Source: Rhynchosporium graminicola
Taxonomy: Eukaryota > Ascomycota > Leotiomycetes > Helotiales > Ploettnerulaceae
DNA length: 64,000 nt
NCBI GenBank assembly: GCA_900074885.1
Contig: FJUW01000049.1
Location: 179,748 to 243,747 of the forward strand
Reading direction: 5' to 3'
Position 1 is the stretch's first letter. Each line of letters starts with the position of its first letter. A program made the position numbers and the translations under genes. The notes under the pieces are model-generated. The model saw nothing but the letters and a program-made list of their open reading frames with translations. It did not search any database and was not told where the DNA came from. This document shows, piece after piece, positions 48,333-60,615 of this stretch.

Positions 48333-49710
48333 ATGTCGGTAATACTATGCACAGGTGAGTCACATATCTCTCGAACTTCCCCTCTCCTTCAACTCTTTCA
48401 ATGCAATACACATACACCCTGCGCACATAATGTCATCCCTAACCTTGAACGAGCCCGACATGGCTACCACCATTATCAATGACAGGAGGGAATTTGCTGA
48501 CCAAGAGAACGTTATTTTCGCAACAGCTGGTTATGATCACACAATCCGGTACGTCTTCTGTCTCTTAATCAACCATTTTGTATCTTGCTGATGATTTATC
48601 TGCAGATTCTGGGAAGCTCTCTCCGGAATATGCTCCCGCACAATCCAACATGCCGACTCTCAAGTAAACCGCCTCTGCATCTCGCCCGACAAACGCTTCC
48701 TCGCCGCTGCCGGCCATCACACCGTCAAGCTCTACGATATCAAATCAACCAACCCCAATGCGCTCCTCTCCTTCGAAGGACACACCGGTAACATAACCGG
48801 CGTCGCATTCCACTGCGAGGGGAAATGGATGGTGACTTCTTCAGAAGACGGGACTGTCAAGATCTGGGAAACGAGGAGTGGAAGCGTGCAGAGAAGTTAT
48901 AGCCATGGATGTCCGGTAAATGATGTGGTTATCCATCCGAATCAGGGTGAGATTATTAGTTGTGATAGGGGAGGGAGTGTAAGGATTTGGGATTTGGCGG
49001 AGAATAATTGCAGCCATCAATTGATTCCGGAAGAAGATGTGCCGGTTGCATCGGTGACGGTGGCAAGTGATGGGAGCACTTTGTGTGCGGGCACGAATTC
49101 GGTGAGTTGCTGTTTTCCTCTTCTTCTCTCTCGTCATACTATGATGTATGCTGGATATCAATTGAGGTTCTTTTTTGAGCAATGCTAACAAACCCAGGGT
49201 AACGTCTACGTCTGGCACCTCCTCCAATACCGCGAGAAAACAACCCTCGTCCCAATTACCCACTTCCAAGCCCACTCCAACTATATAACTCGCGTCCTTC
49301 TCTCCCCCGACGTCAAACACCTCGCAACCTGCTCGGCGGACCACACAGCCAAGATCTGGGAAGTAAAGGACTTAGAATCCATGCTTCCCCTCACCCAATC
49401 TCCCTCTCAAAACCAATCTCAAGCTATCAACCAAGGCCAAACATCCCAGTCACAACTTCAATCGCAAGCTCAAAGTTCGGCGGAACCAAAGAACCCCAAG
49501 CCATTCAAGTTAGAGAGTACCCTAACTGGCCATCAGCGATGGGTATGGGATTGTGCGTTTAGCGCTGACTCGGCGTATTTGGTTACAGCATGTAGTGATC
49601 ATTACGCAAGATTGTGGGAGCTGCACAGTGAGCAGATTATTAGGCAGTATAACGGACATCACAGAGGATTGGTTTGTGTGGCGCTGAACGATTACTCGGA
49701 AGCTAGGTAA
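48333..49710 (+). CDS. lst8: TOR-complex WD40 protein Lst8 (Pop3/Wat1 family)
   Basis: Exons 48333-48354, 48527-48548, 48606-49101 and 49198-49710 give 350 residues. Lst8 is a seven-bladed WD40 propeller bound to the TOR kinase in both TOR complexes. The start [30 protein letters not shown] is spliced from two 22-bp exons. WD40 repeats follow through the protein (VKIWETRSG, VRIWDLAE, YVWHLLQY, AKIWEVKD, ARLWELHS). A Gln/Ser-rich insert of about 35 residues (49390-49490) lies before the last two blades. The end CVALNDYSEAR is typical. An alternative start at 48430 reads straight into exon 2 in frame and would give a 40-residue N-terminus ending ENVIFATAGYDHT; both versions keep the V-I-x-x-TAGYDHT blade start. 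Confidence 0.93.
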
Positions 49711-50205
49711 ATGCTCGGAGGCTGGCATGATTGGGGTTGGCGGGTTTGCAGACAGATCTCAAAGCGGGGCCGTACAGGGGCGGCGTTCTGGTACATGTGG
49801 CAGGGAGGATGGAACGGCGTTCATGAGTGAAAGAGCATTGTTATGTTTGATATATGATACGAACATGGACTTCACCACACCTCTACTCCGAATTCCTGTG
49901 CCATTTGCTGAATCTTCCTAAGTCGGCAGCTATCAAGCTTCTCTCATTCCGTCCGTAGACCCGGCAGGCCATCGCGTCTCCAATGGAGCGAGGCAAGATT
50001 CCGGAGATGAGACACTAAAGTTTCAAAGCAGATTCGTGATATGGATTGACCTGGAAATAAACGAAGAACTCTCATATATTCCGATGAGTATGAACGCCTT
50101 CTATCCTCCTATATGTACAGAATAATATAGCTACACGTCTCTTCCAGCCTGAATGACGCATCCTCTATTACTTCCATCACGAAAATCCCTCCCACTTTCA
50201 ATCTT
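49711..50205. other. short spacer between convergent lst8 and aconitase genes
   Basis: Expected 3' untranslated regions only. Confidence 0.5.
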
Positions 50206-52730
50206 CTACGATTTGTGCATCTTAGCCAACAAATTCAACGCACTCCCCGCCAAAATAAACCCGCACTGATCCTCGCTCAAGGTATGCTTTGTTTTAATCA
50301 TGATCTCCTCCCCACTCCTCTTCGTAACCTTAAGTCTGACTTCTCCCTTCCCACTGTTCTGGAGGACTTCATGCAAGCCCACAGTGTCAACCTCATCACA
50401 AGCATCCACCTTGGCATAATCTTCCGCATCCGCGAACGTCAAGGGCACCACGCCCTGTTTCTTGAGATTCGTCTCGTGGATGCGCGCGAAGGATTTCGCG
50501 AGGATGACGAGACCGCCGAGATAGCGCGGTTGGAGAGCAGCGTGTTCGCGGGCGGAGCCTTCGCCGTAGTTGTCTTCTGCTACGACGAGCCAGGGGATGT
50601 TTTGGTCTTTCCACTTCTGAGCTAGTTCGGGGATGCTGGATGTTGAGCCGTCGAAATCGTATGCTACGTTTACCTCGCCTGTTGCGGAGTTTGTGGCGCC
50701 AATTAATGTGTTGGCTGATATGTTGGGGAGATGGCCTTTGTATTTCAACCAGGGACCGGCGGCAGAGATGGTGTCTGTGGTACATTTTCCGGTCACTTTG
50801 TAGAGGACTTTTAAGCCTTTGAGATCACCGGATGGGAAAGGGGCGAAGGGTTCGAGAAGGGCGAGGCGGTCGGAGGTTGGGGAAACGACTACTTTGGTTG
50901 AGGGGGAAGGGGAGCCAGATGTTGGGAGGAAGGCTGGATTGCCGGTTTCGAAACCGGCAGATGGGAGTTCGGAGCCGGTGGGGGGGGAAAAGCGGAAGAG
51001 GGCGCCAGACGGGGTAGTCAGTGTGTCTGTGAGAGGGTTGAATGAGGTGCTGCCAGAATATGCCATGGCAGTTACAAGCTCGGGAGAGGCAAGAAAGTTC
51101 ATGGTTTCGGGGTTGCCGTCGTTGCGACCGCGGAAGTTGCGGTTGTAGGATGTGAAGATGGCGTTGTTATCGCCCTTTTCAACGCCGTCTGTCCGACTCC
51201 ATTGACCTGTCAAATGGTCAGTATAACGAATCATGAACTATCATGTTGGATGAGTAAGGTCTTACCGATACAAGGACCACAAGCATTCGCCAGAACGACA
51301 CCGCCAGCCTCCTCGAATGTAGTAATGGTGCTATCCCTATCCAATGTAGCCCTAATCTGCTCACTCCCAGGCGTGATAAAGAAATCAATCGCAGGTTTCA
51401 GTCCAGCTGCTGTAGCTTGCTTAACCAGATCCTCTGCTCTCGTCATATCTTCATATGAACTATTGGTACAACTGCCAATTAAACCAGCCGAAACAGACTC
51501 AGGCCACTTATTTGTCTTGACCGCTTTTGCGAAGACCGATAATGGTGTTGAGAGATCGGGTGTGTTGGGTCCGTTGACGTGTGGTTCGAGAGTAGAGAGG
51601 TCGATGGTGATTAATTCGTCGTAATGGCATCCTTCGTCTGCTCTCAGCAGGTTGACATGAGATGGAGAGTCGGCGATAGCTTGTGCTTGGGAAGCGATGG
51701 AACCTCGGTGAGTGGATTCAAGGTATGGGATATGTCTGCTTGAAAAGGGGAAGATAGAAGTCGTAGCTCCAACTTCAGCGCCCATATTACAGATCGTAGC
51801 CATACCGGTACAACTCAATGAATCGACTCCAGGGCCGTGATACTCGAGAATATATCCCGTTCCGCCTCTTACAGTCAACTTCCCCGCCAAAGCCAGAATC
51901 ACATCCTTGGGTGAGGCCCAACCAGATAATTGGCCTTCTAGACGAACTCCTAGGATTTTTGGAGCTTTCAGTTCCCATGGCGCATCGACGAGAGCGTCTA
52001 CTGCATCTGCACCACCAACTCCAATTGCTATAGCTCCCAATCCTCCAGCGTTGGGTGTATGACTATCCGTGCCCAGCATCATCAGTCCCGGCGCAGAGTA
52101 ATTCTCTAGAACGGTCTGATGGATAATACCCGCTCCGGGCGGCCAAAACTCAATACCATATTTCTTCGCCGCGCTTTCCAAGAAGTCGAAAACCTCTTTA
52201 TTTCCCTTAATAGATTCCGGCAAATCCACATCTGCGCCGCGTTCTCCTACAATCATGTGGTCGCAATGAATGCTCGCAGGCACGGCTGTCGAGGGCAAGT
52301 TGCAGGTCATGAATTGCAAGAGAGCCATTTGCGCGGAGGCGTCTTGCATCGCCACCCGATCGGGCTTGAGCTTGAGGTTTGCATTGCCGCGAATATTGAG
52401 CCCGTTGTCTGTGGCAGAGAGGAGGGATTCCGCTGGGTTGGCGAGATGCGAATAGAGGATCTTTTCGGCGAGAGTGAGTTTTCGGTCGGGAGAGAGGACT
52501 TTGCGCACTATTTTTAGGCGGCTGAGGAGGAGTGAGTAGGGAGGGGTTCGGGATTCGATGTCTGGGTGATAGGAGGAGCTGTTGACTGTTGCGAGAGAGC
52601 GTGTGCAGCGCTGGCGGAGGATGTTTGTTGTCGAGCTCTGGCAAGAGTCAATTGCTGTGTTTTAGAGGGTATTGGGATGGTCACATACCCGTATAGCAGA
52701 CCTGCTACTATTCAAAAGCCCGGCCCTCAT
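50206..52730 (-). CDS. aco2: mitochondrial aconitate hydratase (Aco2-type)
   Basis: Three exons on the minus strand: 52730-52689, 52637-51266 and 51206-50206 (51- and 59-bp introns), 804 residues. Aconitases isomerise citrate via cis-aconitate with a [4Fe-4S] cluster; the second fungal isoform has been linked to the lysine pathway (homocitrate to homoaconitate), which I cannot confirm here. The N-terminus ([14 protein letters not shown], then a Ser/Thr/Arg-rich stretch) is a mitochondrial targeting peptide. Hallmarks include [39 protein letters not shown] and [12 protein letters not shown]. The cluster cysteines lie in [11 protein letters not shown] and [16 protein letters not shown] and the swivel-domain [20 protein letters not shown] follow. 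I call it Aco2-type from features such as [17 protein letters not shown]; the isoform assignment is less sure than the family. Confidence 0.9.
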
Positions 52731-53041
52731 CTTGAATGCGATTGTGACAATTGAGGATCTGTAGGGTGGAAAGGAACAATTCGCGATTGAAACCCGATAC
52801 CGGCTTTTAGTCTGTACCTTTTCAAATGGATGTGTCTTGATTGGTTCGGGAAGCTCTCCAGAATTTCCCCAGATTGAAAAAGCTTAAAACAACCACACTA
52901 CGAGGACAAAACGCTTGGAATGAAGAACACCGATGTGTTATATTGACAGTTCCTATCGCGCAAAATAAATTAAGTCTACCACTACCTAGCCATGTTGTCG
53001 TCGTCGCGTTCTTGGATGAGTGGGAAAGAAAAAGAATGCTT

Positions 53042-53331
53042 CTAGCATAAGGCTGCTTGGTTTTGATGGTGCTTGATACGACCCTGATCTACGTCCCTTT
53101 TTGCTCTTCTTTGCTCCTCCTCCAATCCCTTTTCCGATTCACTAGAGACTGCATCCTGCATCCTGATGGAGTCGTGATAAATTTCTGCGATCTTCTGTCG
53201 CAACTTAATCGATTGGCTCTGGCTCTCTGTTGACATTGACAGGCGCGACTAAGCGTCTTAAGCTGCCGTAACTCATCTAGCTGCAAGTATCGATCCTCGC
53301 GTGCCTTCAAGAGCCTTGTAGACTGTGATTT
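53042..53331 (-). pseudogene. coiled-coil gene fragment with one frameshift
   Basis: On the minus strand one frame reads KSQSTRLLKAREDRYLQLDE and on to LRQLKTLSRA (53331-53240). The adjacent frame then continues STESQSQSIKLRQKIAEIYH and a helical, charged tail with SEKGLEEEQRRAKRD (53236-53045) up to a stop. Both halves have the composition of one amphipathic coiled coil and join if the frame shifts near 53240. No start codon or full gene surrounds it. It is probably the 3' end of a dead gene or of a repeat-encoded protein; I cannot name the family. Confidence 0.4.
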
Positions 53332-54505
53332 GCAACGTCAATAGTGCCATATTGATAAATGACAGACTACGTCCATGTAGACCAAGTGGAAATCTGATCT
53401 GAGGGCTGAGCTATGTATTCGAGATATACAACTGGACTACTTTACTTGTATTCGAGAGTGCGTCTTGGTTTTTCCTTTCGAAATTTCTTATTCGAAGAAT
53501 TACAGATTATCTGTGCAGCCTTGCCGTTTGACTCTACATCTTCTTTCGAGTGCCCCACCACGGTGTATTTCGTTAAGTCCGTCTGACTTCTCATGGAAAC
53601 TGCAGCGCTGCACCGCGCACATATATTTGTATATTTGTGTATTTTCTTATGATGTTGATGTTTCTGCCTTTAAAGACTCGCTGACATCTTTGATGGTCGT
53701 CGATGCTTGGAGGGGAAATGTCGTGGTGCTTTGTCTCCAACGGGTTTCAGGGGCGCAAAGTCAGCTTCTGTTGTCTTTCTCTTCCGTTAAAGCAGGACTT
53801 AGGCCATAGTGCTAGGCATCAGACAATGTAGCAACATCAGCAAAGTAGAGAAATCAGGGTTCTCGTTGCGTTGAAGTCTTTGCAAAGCTCCAATGATACA
53901 GGGTCAAGATACCTGGGCTAGCTCTGCCTTGGGATGCGAAGGAGCTCGTCAAGATAATGAACATTCGTGCTGAATGGCTGAGGTACGGAGTCTTTCCAAG
54001 TGTAATTCCCTGCAGATTAGGAGATCTGGAAAGATGAGATCAGGCATACGGTACACTGCTGAGTATGGTGAAGCTCTGCCAAAATGGTCACAGCTCTGTA
54101 GAGCCAATCGCCTCCTACAGAGCACATCATGACGTTCAATTAGGAGCTGTTTTGTGGTTCGAAGTTGCTGTTGAAGGGGTTGCTCCATCATTTGTCATTC
54201 TTCCAGGAACCAGCCGTCCCTGAGAATCTTATGCATCTTACCTTAATTGCGTTGACGAAGGTACCTGACCTTTTTACTGTATCCACCAAGGTAAGTTAAC
54301 AGCTTATCTCCTTTGCTCCATAGAACAGAAGTTTCCAGAGTTTGCTGGAGAGGAAGAGGAAGAGGCTATCGGCGAGTCGTATTTGAGACCAGATGCACAC
54401 TTCACAGGGGTGTTCTGACTCAGTTAGGCACACATGCAGGCTCCTTCCTACCTCGCCTGATATAATTTCCAGCTTTCGCAATCGGGTACCTTCCTCAAAC
54501 ACCAG

Positions 54506-54567
54506 ACAACACAACACAACACAACACAACACACCAACAACACACCAACAACACACCAACAACACAC
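54506..54567. repeat. tandem repeats (ACAAC)n and (ACACCAACAAC)n
   Basis: About five pentamer units run into three copies of an 11-bp unit, in the presumed leader of the RGG-box gene. Confidence 0.85.
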
Positions 54568-55255
54568 GAGCACTCCGTCCACTCCCATCCCTCAATTCCT
54601 CATCCTCGGTCAATTGGCCTTCCCCCCACTTGATCTTTCTATCTACTCCTGGCTGCACACACCTCATCAACACCGTCAGCAGATCAACCTTTCACATTCC
54701 TGTCTACCCAGCTACGAAAAGTGGCTCCGGGCGCCTTGTTAGGCTCCTGTGGAAACCATTCTTGGATTGACTGGTACGTGCCAATCTTCCTAGCCGTCCA
54801 TCTGTTGCTTCTCAATGTCTCCTCTCCCACTTCTTTCTTACGCGTTGGAATCACCTTGCCTGTATCAATGGTGTGAAGAATCCATTTCCCTCCTGCTGCG
54901 AGGAGTAAGATTACACATTGACTCCTTTTCCTCCCACCAACACAACATGAGCATAATCTATCTCTCAGAGAGATTACATTATAGCTGCATCAAGCATCAC
55001 ATCACAGCGGATCTTACTCTTTCTGAATTCACCCAAGGTCGATGAGAACGATAAGAACACTCGTTTGAAGCTTGTTCTCCTCTCGTTTGGTCAACTTCTC
55101 TTGGCCTTTTCGTCTCCACATCACACCCTCAAGACTTACAGCACTACAGCATTAAAACCCATTCTAACGACTTACGAAGATATAGGATCGAATCCAGCAT
55201 TTGAAGGCTCTTCAACCCCCCGCAATCGCAGCTTTGGCTGCCTCCTACAGTAACA

Positions 55256-58200
55256 ATGGCCAGCGCCCCAGACTTGCCTCCGGGCACTATTCCAGATGAG
55301 CCTCAATATACTACTGAGCAATTATCTCGGATCCACGCTGCAATGATGGAGGAGCTTGGACTCGACCGGGTTGCGAATCTTCATCTCGCCGATAGAGGTG
55401 CACCTATTGAGAGCTTGCAGCCACTCAAGCAACCTAAGAAGAAAATGAAGGCGGAGATCGCAGCTTGGCACAGTAAGTCACCACCTTGAAGTCACACGTC
55501 CGTGTATCATCTGAACACAAACTTTACTTACACCATTTTTAGCACTTCATCTCGATGAAGGTGCCGATCCCACAAAGGCACCAGCACTTGATAACATCGC
55601 CGATGGTCAATTGTATCGTCTGAGAAGAGGAGGTTTGTCATCAGGACATCGAGGCAATGACACTCCTAGAGGTGGCCACTTTTCAAATGGAAATCGTGGC
55701 GGAGGCAGAGAAAATCGTGGCGGAGCTGCTGGTCATGGAGGACGCAGTCATCATCATGGCCAAAGTGGACGACAATTTATGGGACCTGGCCACCAAGATG
55801 ACAGGTACACATATTATCTTACCTCGTTCCTTCAGCAGCTAACATTTGTGTCTACAGATCTTACGCGATGAGAACTCCCGGCACATTTTTTAATGATGCT
55901 AGACTAAGCATTCATGGCAGCAGACATATTGACCAAGTTTACGATCGCCTTCGTGGCACAATTTCGTCTGTCAACGTCTCCTTACAACATCACTCAGGTC
56001 AGGGTCCTAGAAATCCACTACTAGACAAGCGACCAAAGGGAAAGACACATGTTCAGCCTCCAAAGGCAATGCACCCACAGTCGTCTAAGTTTGGCAAACT
56101 CGCTGACAGCGATGCGTTTCTGGGTTGGGCCAAGTTCGGAGGACCTTCGAACCCACGACCTCAACCTACGCCACAGCCGCTGACAGTCGCTGGGTTAGTC
56201 TCACATCCATTTCAACCCATCTGCCCCTCGATATCTGTACCTTCGACACCTGTAGTGACCGACTCAGGGCTGGTCGTTCATCCACCAAGTTCTTTAGGAA
56301 GCCAAGGTCTTTCAGGCTCGAGATGGGGTCCATCTCCACAGCAACCTGTTCAATCGCCAGCTGCTCCTACTCCACACCAACCTTTGCCAAATCCGTCTGC
56401 ATCTCTGGCTCCCCATGATCCACCATTCATCTGTCGAAATAATGTAAAGTTCAAGATGGACAATGCCCTAAGCGAGATGGAAGGCTTGGCTACTTTAAGA
56501 AAGAACAGCAACGCCGATGAACTCTATACTCTAGAACTTGTTAGCACTTCCACAAACAATATTCTGGTGAATGAGACTGTATCTTACGATGCGGTCTTTG
56601 AGCTTGAAGGATACATTGTGACTTATCGGGCCATACAACGAGCTACACAGATGCCTCCTACTTGGAAGATCAGATTTCAGCTGCCACTACATGCAATGAT
56701 CTTCGCAACCTATGTCATCCGAAATCGTTTGAATGCAGGCCATGTCGATCGTCCGGTCTCCAACATGGAACATCCTCTTTCTAACTATTTCTTGGGTTCA
56801 CAGACTCCATCCAGTAGTGCTCCAGAAACTGTTGTTATGTTCACAAATCGGAATCAGGAGACTGGACACGTTGACGCACAGAACAAAGAGCCAAACAACA
56901 TTTCCCAAGATCAATATCACCCTGGATTTGACTTGGAAATACATCAGACCTTGCTGTGTTTCGTCAGGACAGTATCGACGAGGATAGCGAGACCCTCATT
57001 ACTCTTGGCAACGACGTCGACACCTATACCCTACCTACAACGATTGATTTCAAGATATTTGAACTTCTAGATGAGGCGGATCAAATCAATCTGACCGAGA
57101 GTCTCTTTGAAAAACTTGGCGGCGATCTCGAGTTCTTCAATATGTTGACTCGAGAAATGGTTAGGCGTGGAAGCATACAAGCCGAAGAAGTTTCTTTGGA
57201 CGAAGTGATATCTGACCCAGCCTATATATTAGCTGTGTGTGATGCCGTCGAGCTGTTTCTTTCAAGGTCCGAGGCTTTCTCAATGCTTTCAAATGCTTAC
57301 TCGAAGGCACTAGTGCAACACCAAGGCCCCAAGGTCTTGACGTTCGCCCTTTCACGACGTGGCCTGACTTTTGGTCCAAGCTTTGCTGTTACTGAGAATA
57401 ACGATGTCTTCGATTCCACATTGATCGAAGGGAAGGCATCTCTTGTCCCCTCGACCGCAAATTCTGGACGCAAGGCTGAGATCTCTAGTCAAGTTCAGGA
57501 AGTGGCCGAAGATAGCAGCTCTCCAGATCTAGAGGTTCAAAATGACACTCGCATCAAATACTCCCCTGATGATCTACTTGGTCTTCGTGACCATGCAGTG
57601 GCAATCGAGATCTCTGAGCAGCCACCCCGAGATCGTCGTTCTAGTACCGTCCGGAATGCAGTGACACCCATCAAGATCGCTCCACCTGTTACCACTACTA
57701 ATGGCTGGCAAAATTTCAGCATTTCGCACTCTAATTCAGAAACTCCTGCTCCAATCATCACTGCTCCAGCTGCACTCGGCGCGCCACTTGACGGCCTCCA
57801 GACAAGCACTCACGCTCCCGCATATTCCACGGATACACCCTTGAACCCTGTAACTGTTCGATCTTTGGCGCTAGCTACGAACTCATGGCAATTAAATGCT
57901 GCGAACAAACAGCTTAGGCCAGCTCCTGTGACCCCCAAAGTTCCGGACTCTAGAGTCAATGCGAAAGTAGAACCGCACCCAGCTCCGAAAAATGCATGGG
58001 AGGCATATGCTGCTGCTGAGGAATCGCAGGCTTCTCCTCAGGGACTAGATACCGTTGATAATACGCGAAATACACCTACTGAGGTTACAAAATCTAAGCT
58101 GGAGGTGAACTCGGATTTTAACCCTTCTGTTTCCCCTCTGAGTGTTGCTCCTGTTGCTCTGAGCAAGAGAGCGAGCTCGCAGAAGGATCAAATGACTGAT

Positions 58201-59625
58201 GATTCCGGCTGGGCGGCTCTACTCGATATTACTGGGACTTCAAAGCCTGTCATTAAGTCAGAGTCACAAGTCTCTAAAGGTAACCTGAGACATCACCCAT
58301 CCAAGTCTGACATCAATGAGAGACTTGCTAAGTCATTTTCAGACTGGTCCCTTAGTGATAGATACACAGGAGCCGAGCCCACTACCCCGACTGTTGAATT
58401 GTCGTTGGCCGCTCCACAGACTGACTTCACGTTTCAATCAAGTCCCGCGCCAAGTGTCTCATCTCGCGGTGAAGCACCTCCTCGAAGCTCTACTGCAGCC
58501 TTTACACCGGCCGGCCAAGCAATGAAGGAGAAGATTACTGCAGCTTTGACATCTAAACAGAGTCTAGTAGCTTCGCCTTTCCAAAGTCCTAGAAGCAGCT
58601 TTGCTCGACAATCTGCTGTCGGTAGTTTATTGGAATCCTCCAACCCTGAGCTGAAGGTAGTACCAACTCAGGTCAAGCAGGAACAGTCTGCTCCTTCGCC
58701 AATCACTGTGAAGGCCGAAATTGACTTGAACTCTTCTCATGCTCGTGGTATTACAACTACATCCACATTCGTTACAATTGAGAAACTGAAAGCAGCATCT
58801 ACTTCTAAGATGATGCAGCCTAAAGCCTTGGTGCAGGATTATCGAAACGTTGAATTTGGTGGTCCTCTCCCAGCAATTGTTCAATCATCGTCTGTTTCTC
58901 ATAAGGTGCCACCAAAGCCTTCGGCCGAGCATCGAGGATTTGAGTTCAGTAGTACTCTTCCGCCTGTCGCTCAGATTTCGAAGCCAACTTTTGCCTCAGG
59001 TGAGAGCGTCACGCAGGTACTCAAAAGTTCAGCTGGACTCTCTGCTTCACGGTGGGCAGATGCTCCCGAAGCACCTCACTTCTCTGGGATTGGACGTCAT
59101 CCGCCTTCTCCAATGGGTATCCAGCCAGCTCATCGAGCAGGTTCATTCTATCCACAAGGGCATCAAGTCGTCACTCCTGGATTCGCTCCGAGAAGACAGA
59201 CAGTTCTTGTCGAGCACTCCGACGGAACATTCACTTCAGTCACCGGCTTAGTCATGGATGGCTCAGTCCCGATCCCCCTCGTTCCTCACGACCCGAACCC
59301 TCAATTGGGCTACCAAGCCTATGCTGAGAATACTAAACCATCTTCAGGTGGACATATGAGTCCTACATACCACCCTGCCGAGTTTGAGTTCCCACAGAGA
59401 CCTACAACATATCACCAGCACAACTCTTCTTTCGGCTCGGATAGTAAGATCAATCCTGTTGCATCTAGTTTCCATCCATCTCCTCAATATACAAAGATGC
59501 CTGCCCTAGCCGAAAAGAGACCAGCCTTGTCGCCTCGCCGAGTCAACATTCAGGCTCAAATCCAATCGAGATTGAACAGTAGCATGACTAGTCCTCGTAA
59601 CGCTTATCAAGGACCCGAATTGTGA
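55256..59625 (+). CDS. large RGG-box protein of unknown function, with one apparent frameshift
   Basis: Exons 55256-55472, 55543-55804 and 55858-59625 (70- and 53-bp introns). The summed coding length is one base short of a multiple of three. The frame moves between about 56921 and 56950, from HPGFDLEIHQ to SDLAVFRQDSIDEDSE. With that base restored the product would have about 1,415 residues. The N-terminus is a short helical region (YTTEQLSRIHAAMMEELGLD). An RGG/Gly-rich RNA-binding-type box follows (about 105-150, RGGHFSNGNRGGGRENRGG). A folded-looking domain lies near 355-455 (NALSEMEGLATL, then YDAVFELEGYIVTYRAI). The second half is Ser/Pro-rich and disordered. A role in RNA binding is inferred from the RGG box only. 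The stop at 59623-59625 overlaps a GTGAGT donor, so a further exon may exist. Confidence 0.72.
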
Positions 59626-59962
59626 GTTCGTCTTGCGGCCAATGGGTGTGAGTAATCAGTGGATAGCGCTGAGATCCTTGGACTGTAGTTACGAAGGTTA
59701 TGAGAATGCAGGATTGGACTGATGACACACGCAAGAATGAGTATGAGAGTGGGAAATTAGTGCCTTTTGGAGACACGGATTTGACCAATACTGGGCGGGG
59801 ATCCGCAGACAGTCAAAGATCATTGTTCTCTGAGATCTTGATAAAAACTTTGAGGTAATGCGAGATGAGCCAGAGTCTTAGTATAGACCAGACAATCAAA
59901 AGCTAGTTCCATTACCTTTTGTATGCTGAGAGGCGTAACGAATGAATCAAAACCGCGTGTTA

Positions 59963-60615
59963 TTTTCTCCGGGGAGCGGCGTTATGGGCCGCGTGATACT
60001 GCATCGGCCGCGCGATTTATCCGTAATCTTCAACTTTAAAGTTCGTCTGCGCAGTCTTGAACTTTTTCTCCCATCTTCAACTTTTTTTGATGCGAAACCC
60101 CCACCCTGGTTTAAACGTTAAAAATTCAGCTGATACCTAGGTAGTAGCTGTAGTAAGGGCATAGGATTTCACGTTTAGACTACGGGTGGAGGAGGGGGTA
60201 GTATCTGCGCGTTCTATAGCCTATTTTCGCGTTCTATAGCTTATCTGTACCTTGAACTAACTTTAAAGTTGAACGCGTCACGCATAATAACTCAGTACTC
60301 TTGTAAGTCTTTTATTATCACGCTGAAATTTTAAAACAAATCAATATGGATTCAGTGTGAAATTCTGATCTTGTGCAAGATTTGACACGTGGATACCCAC
60401 AAGCTAGTTCTAGAGTAATTATTAAGAGATATTCATTCTCCGGCTGTAGACTACGCAGATCTGGGAAAAAAGTTCGAGATCAGGTACGCAGACGAACTCT
60501 ACCTACCTTTAAGTTTCGGATCGCGCAGACGGCGCAAATTCTATGTAAGAAGGAGAATCCGCACGGGCCGTATAGATGATGTCAGTCAGCGCGGATTTTG
60601 TCCCCCGGGAGAATG
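59963..60615. mobile_element. candidate degenerate inverted-repeat transposon remnant, about 650 bp
   Basis: The left arm (59963-60075) and the reverse complement of the right arm (60461-60615) share outer TTCTCC(C)GGGG(G)A-like ends. They also share an exact TTCGTCTGCG and a following GAACTTTTT(C/T)TCCCA-like block in the same order. Spacing between blocks differs, so the arms are old. There is no coding capacity. A foldback element (60105-60185) sits inside. The assignment rests on these arms only; no target duplication was identified. Confidence 0.4.
60105..60185 (+). mobile_element. mini foldback element, copy 1 (81 bp, diverged right arm)
   Basis: It begins CCTGGTTTAAACGTTAAA and its right arm (TTTCACGTTTAGACTACGG) is a diverged complement. 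The middle, AGCTGTAGTAAGGGCATAGG, matches the complement of copy 2 (63379-63440), with an extra insertion of about 14-20 bp. C-rich sequence lies outside the left end and G-rich outside the right end, as in copy 2. Confidence 0.6.

Larger units (their letters stand above)
52731..55255. other. divergent intergenic region with a gene relic and a long pyrimidine-rich leader
   Basis: Between aconitase (minus) and the RGG-box gene (plus). The relic at 53042-53331 is listed separately. 54.5-55.2 kb is C/A- and pyrimidine-rich with the ACAAC repeats and is likely the leader of the downstream gene, perhaps with untranslated exons. Confidence 0.45.
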
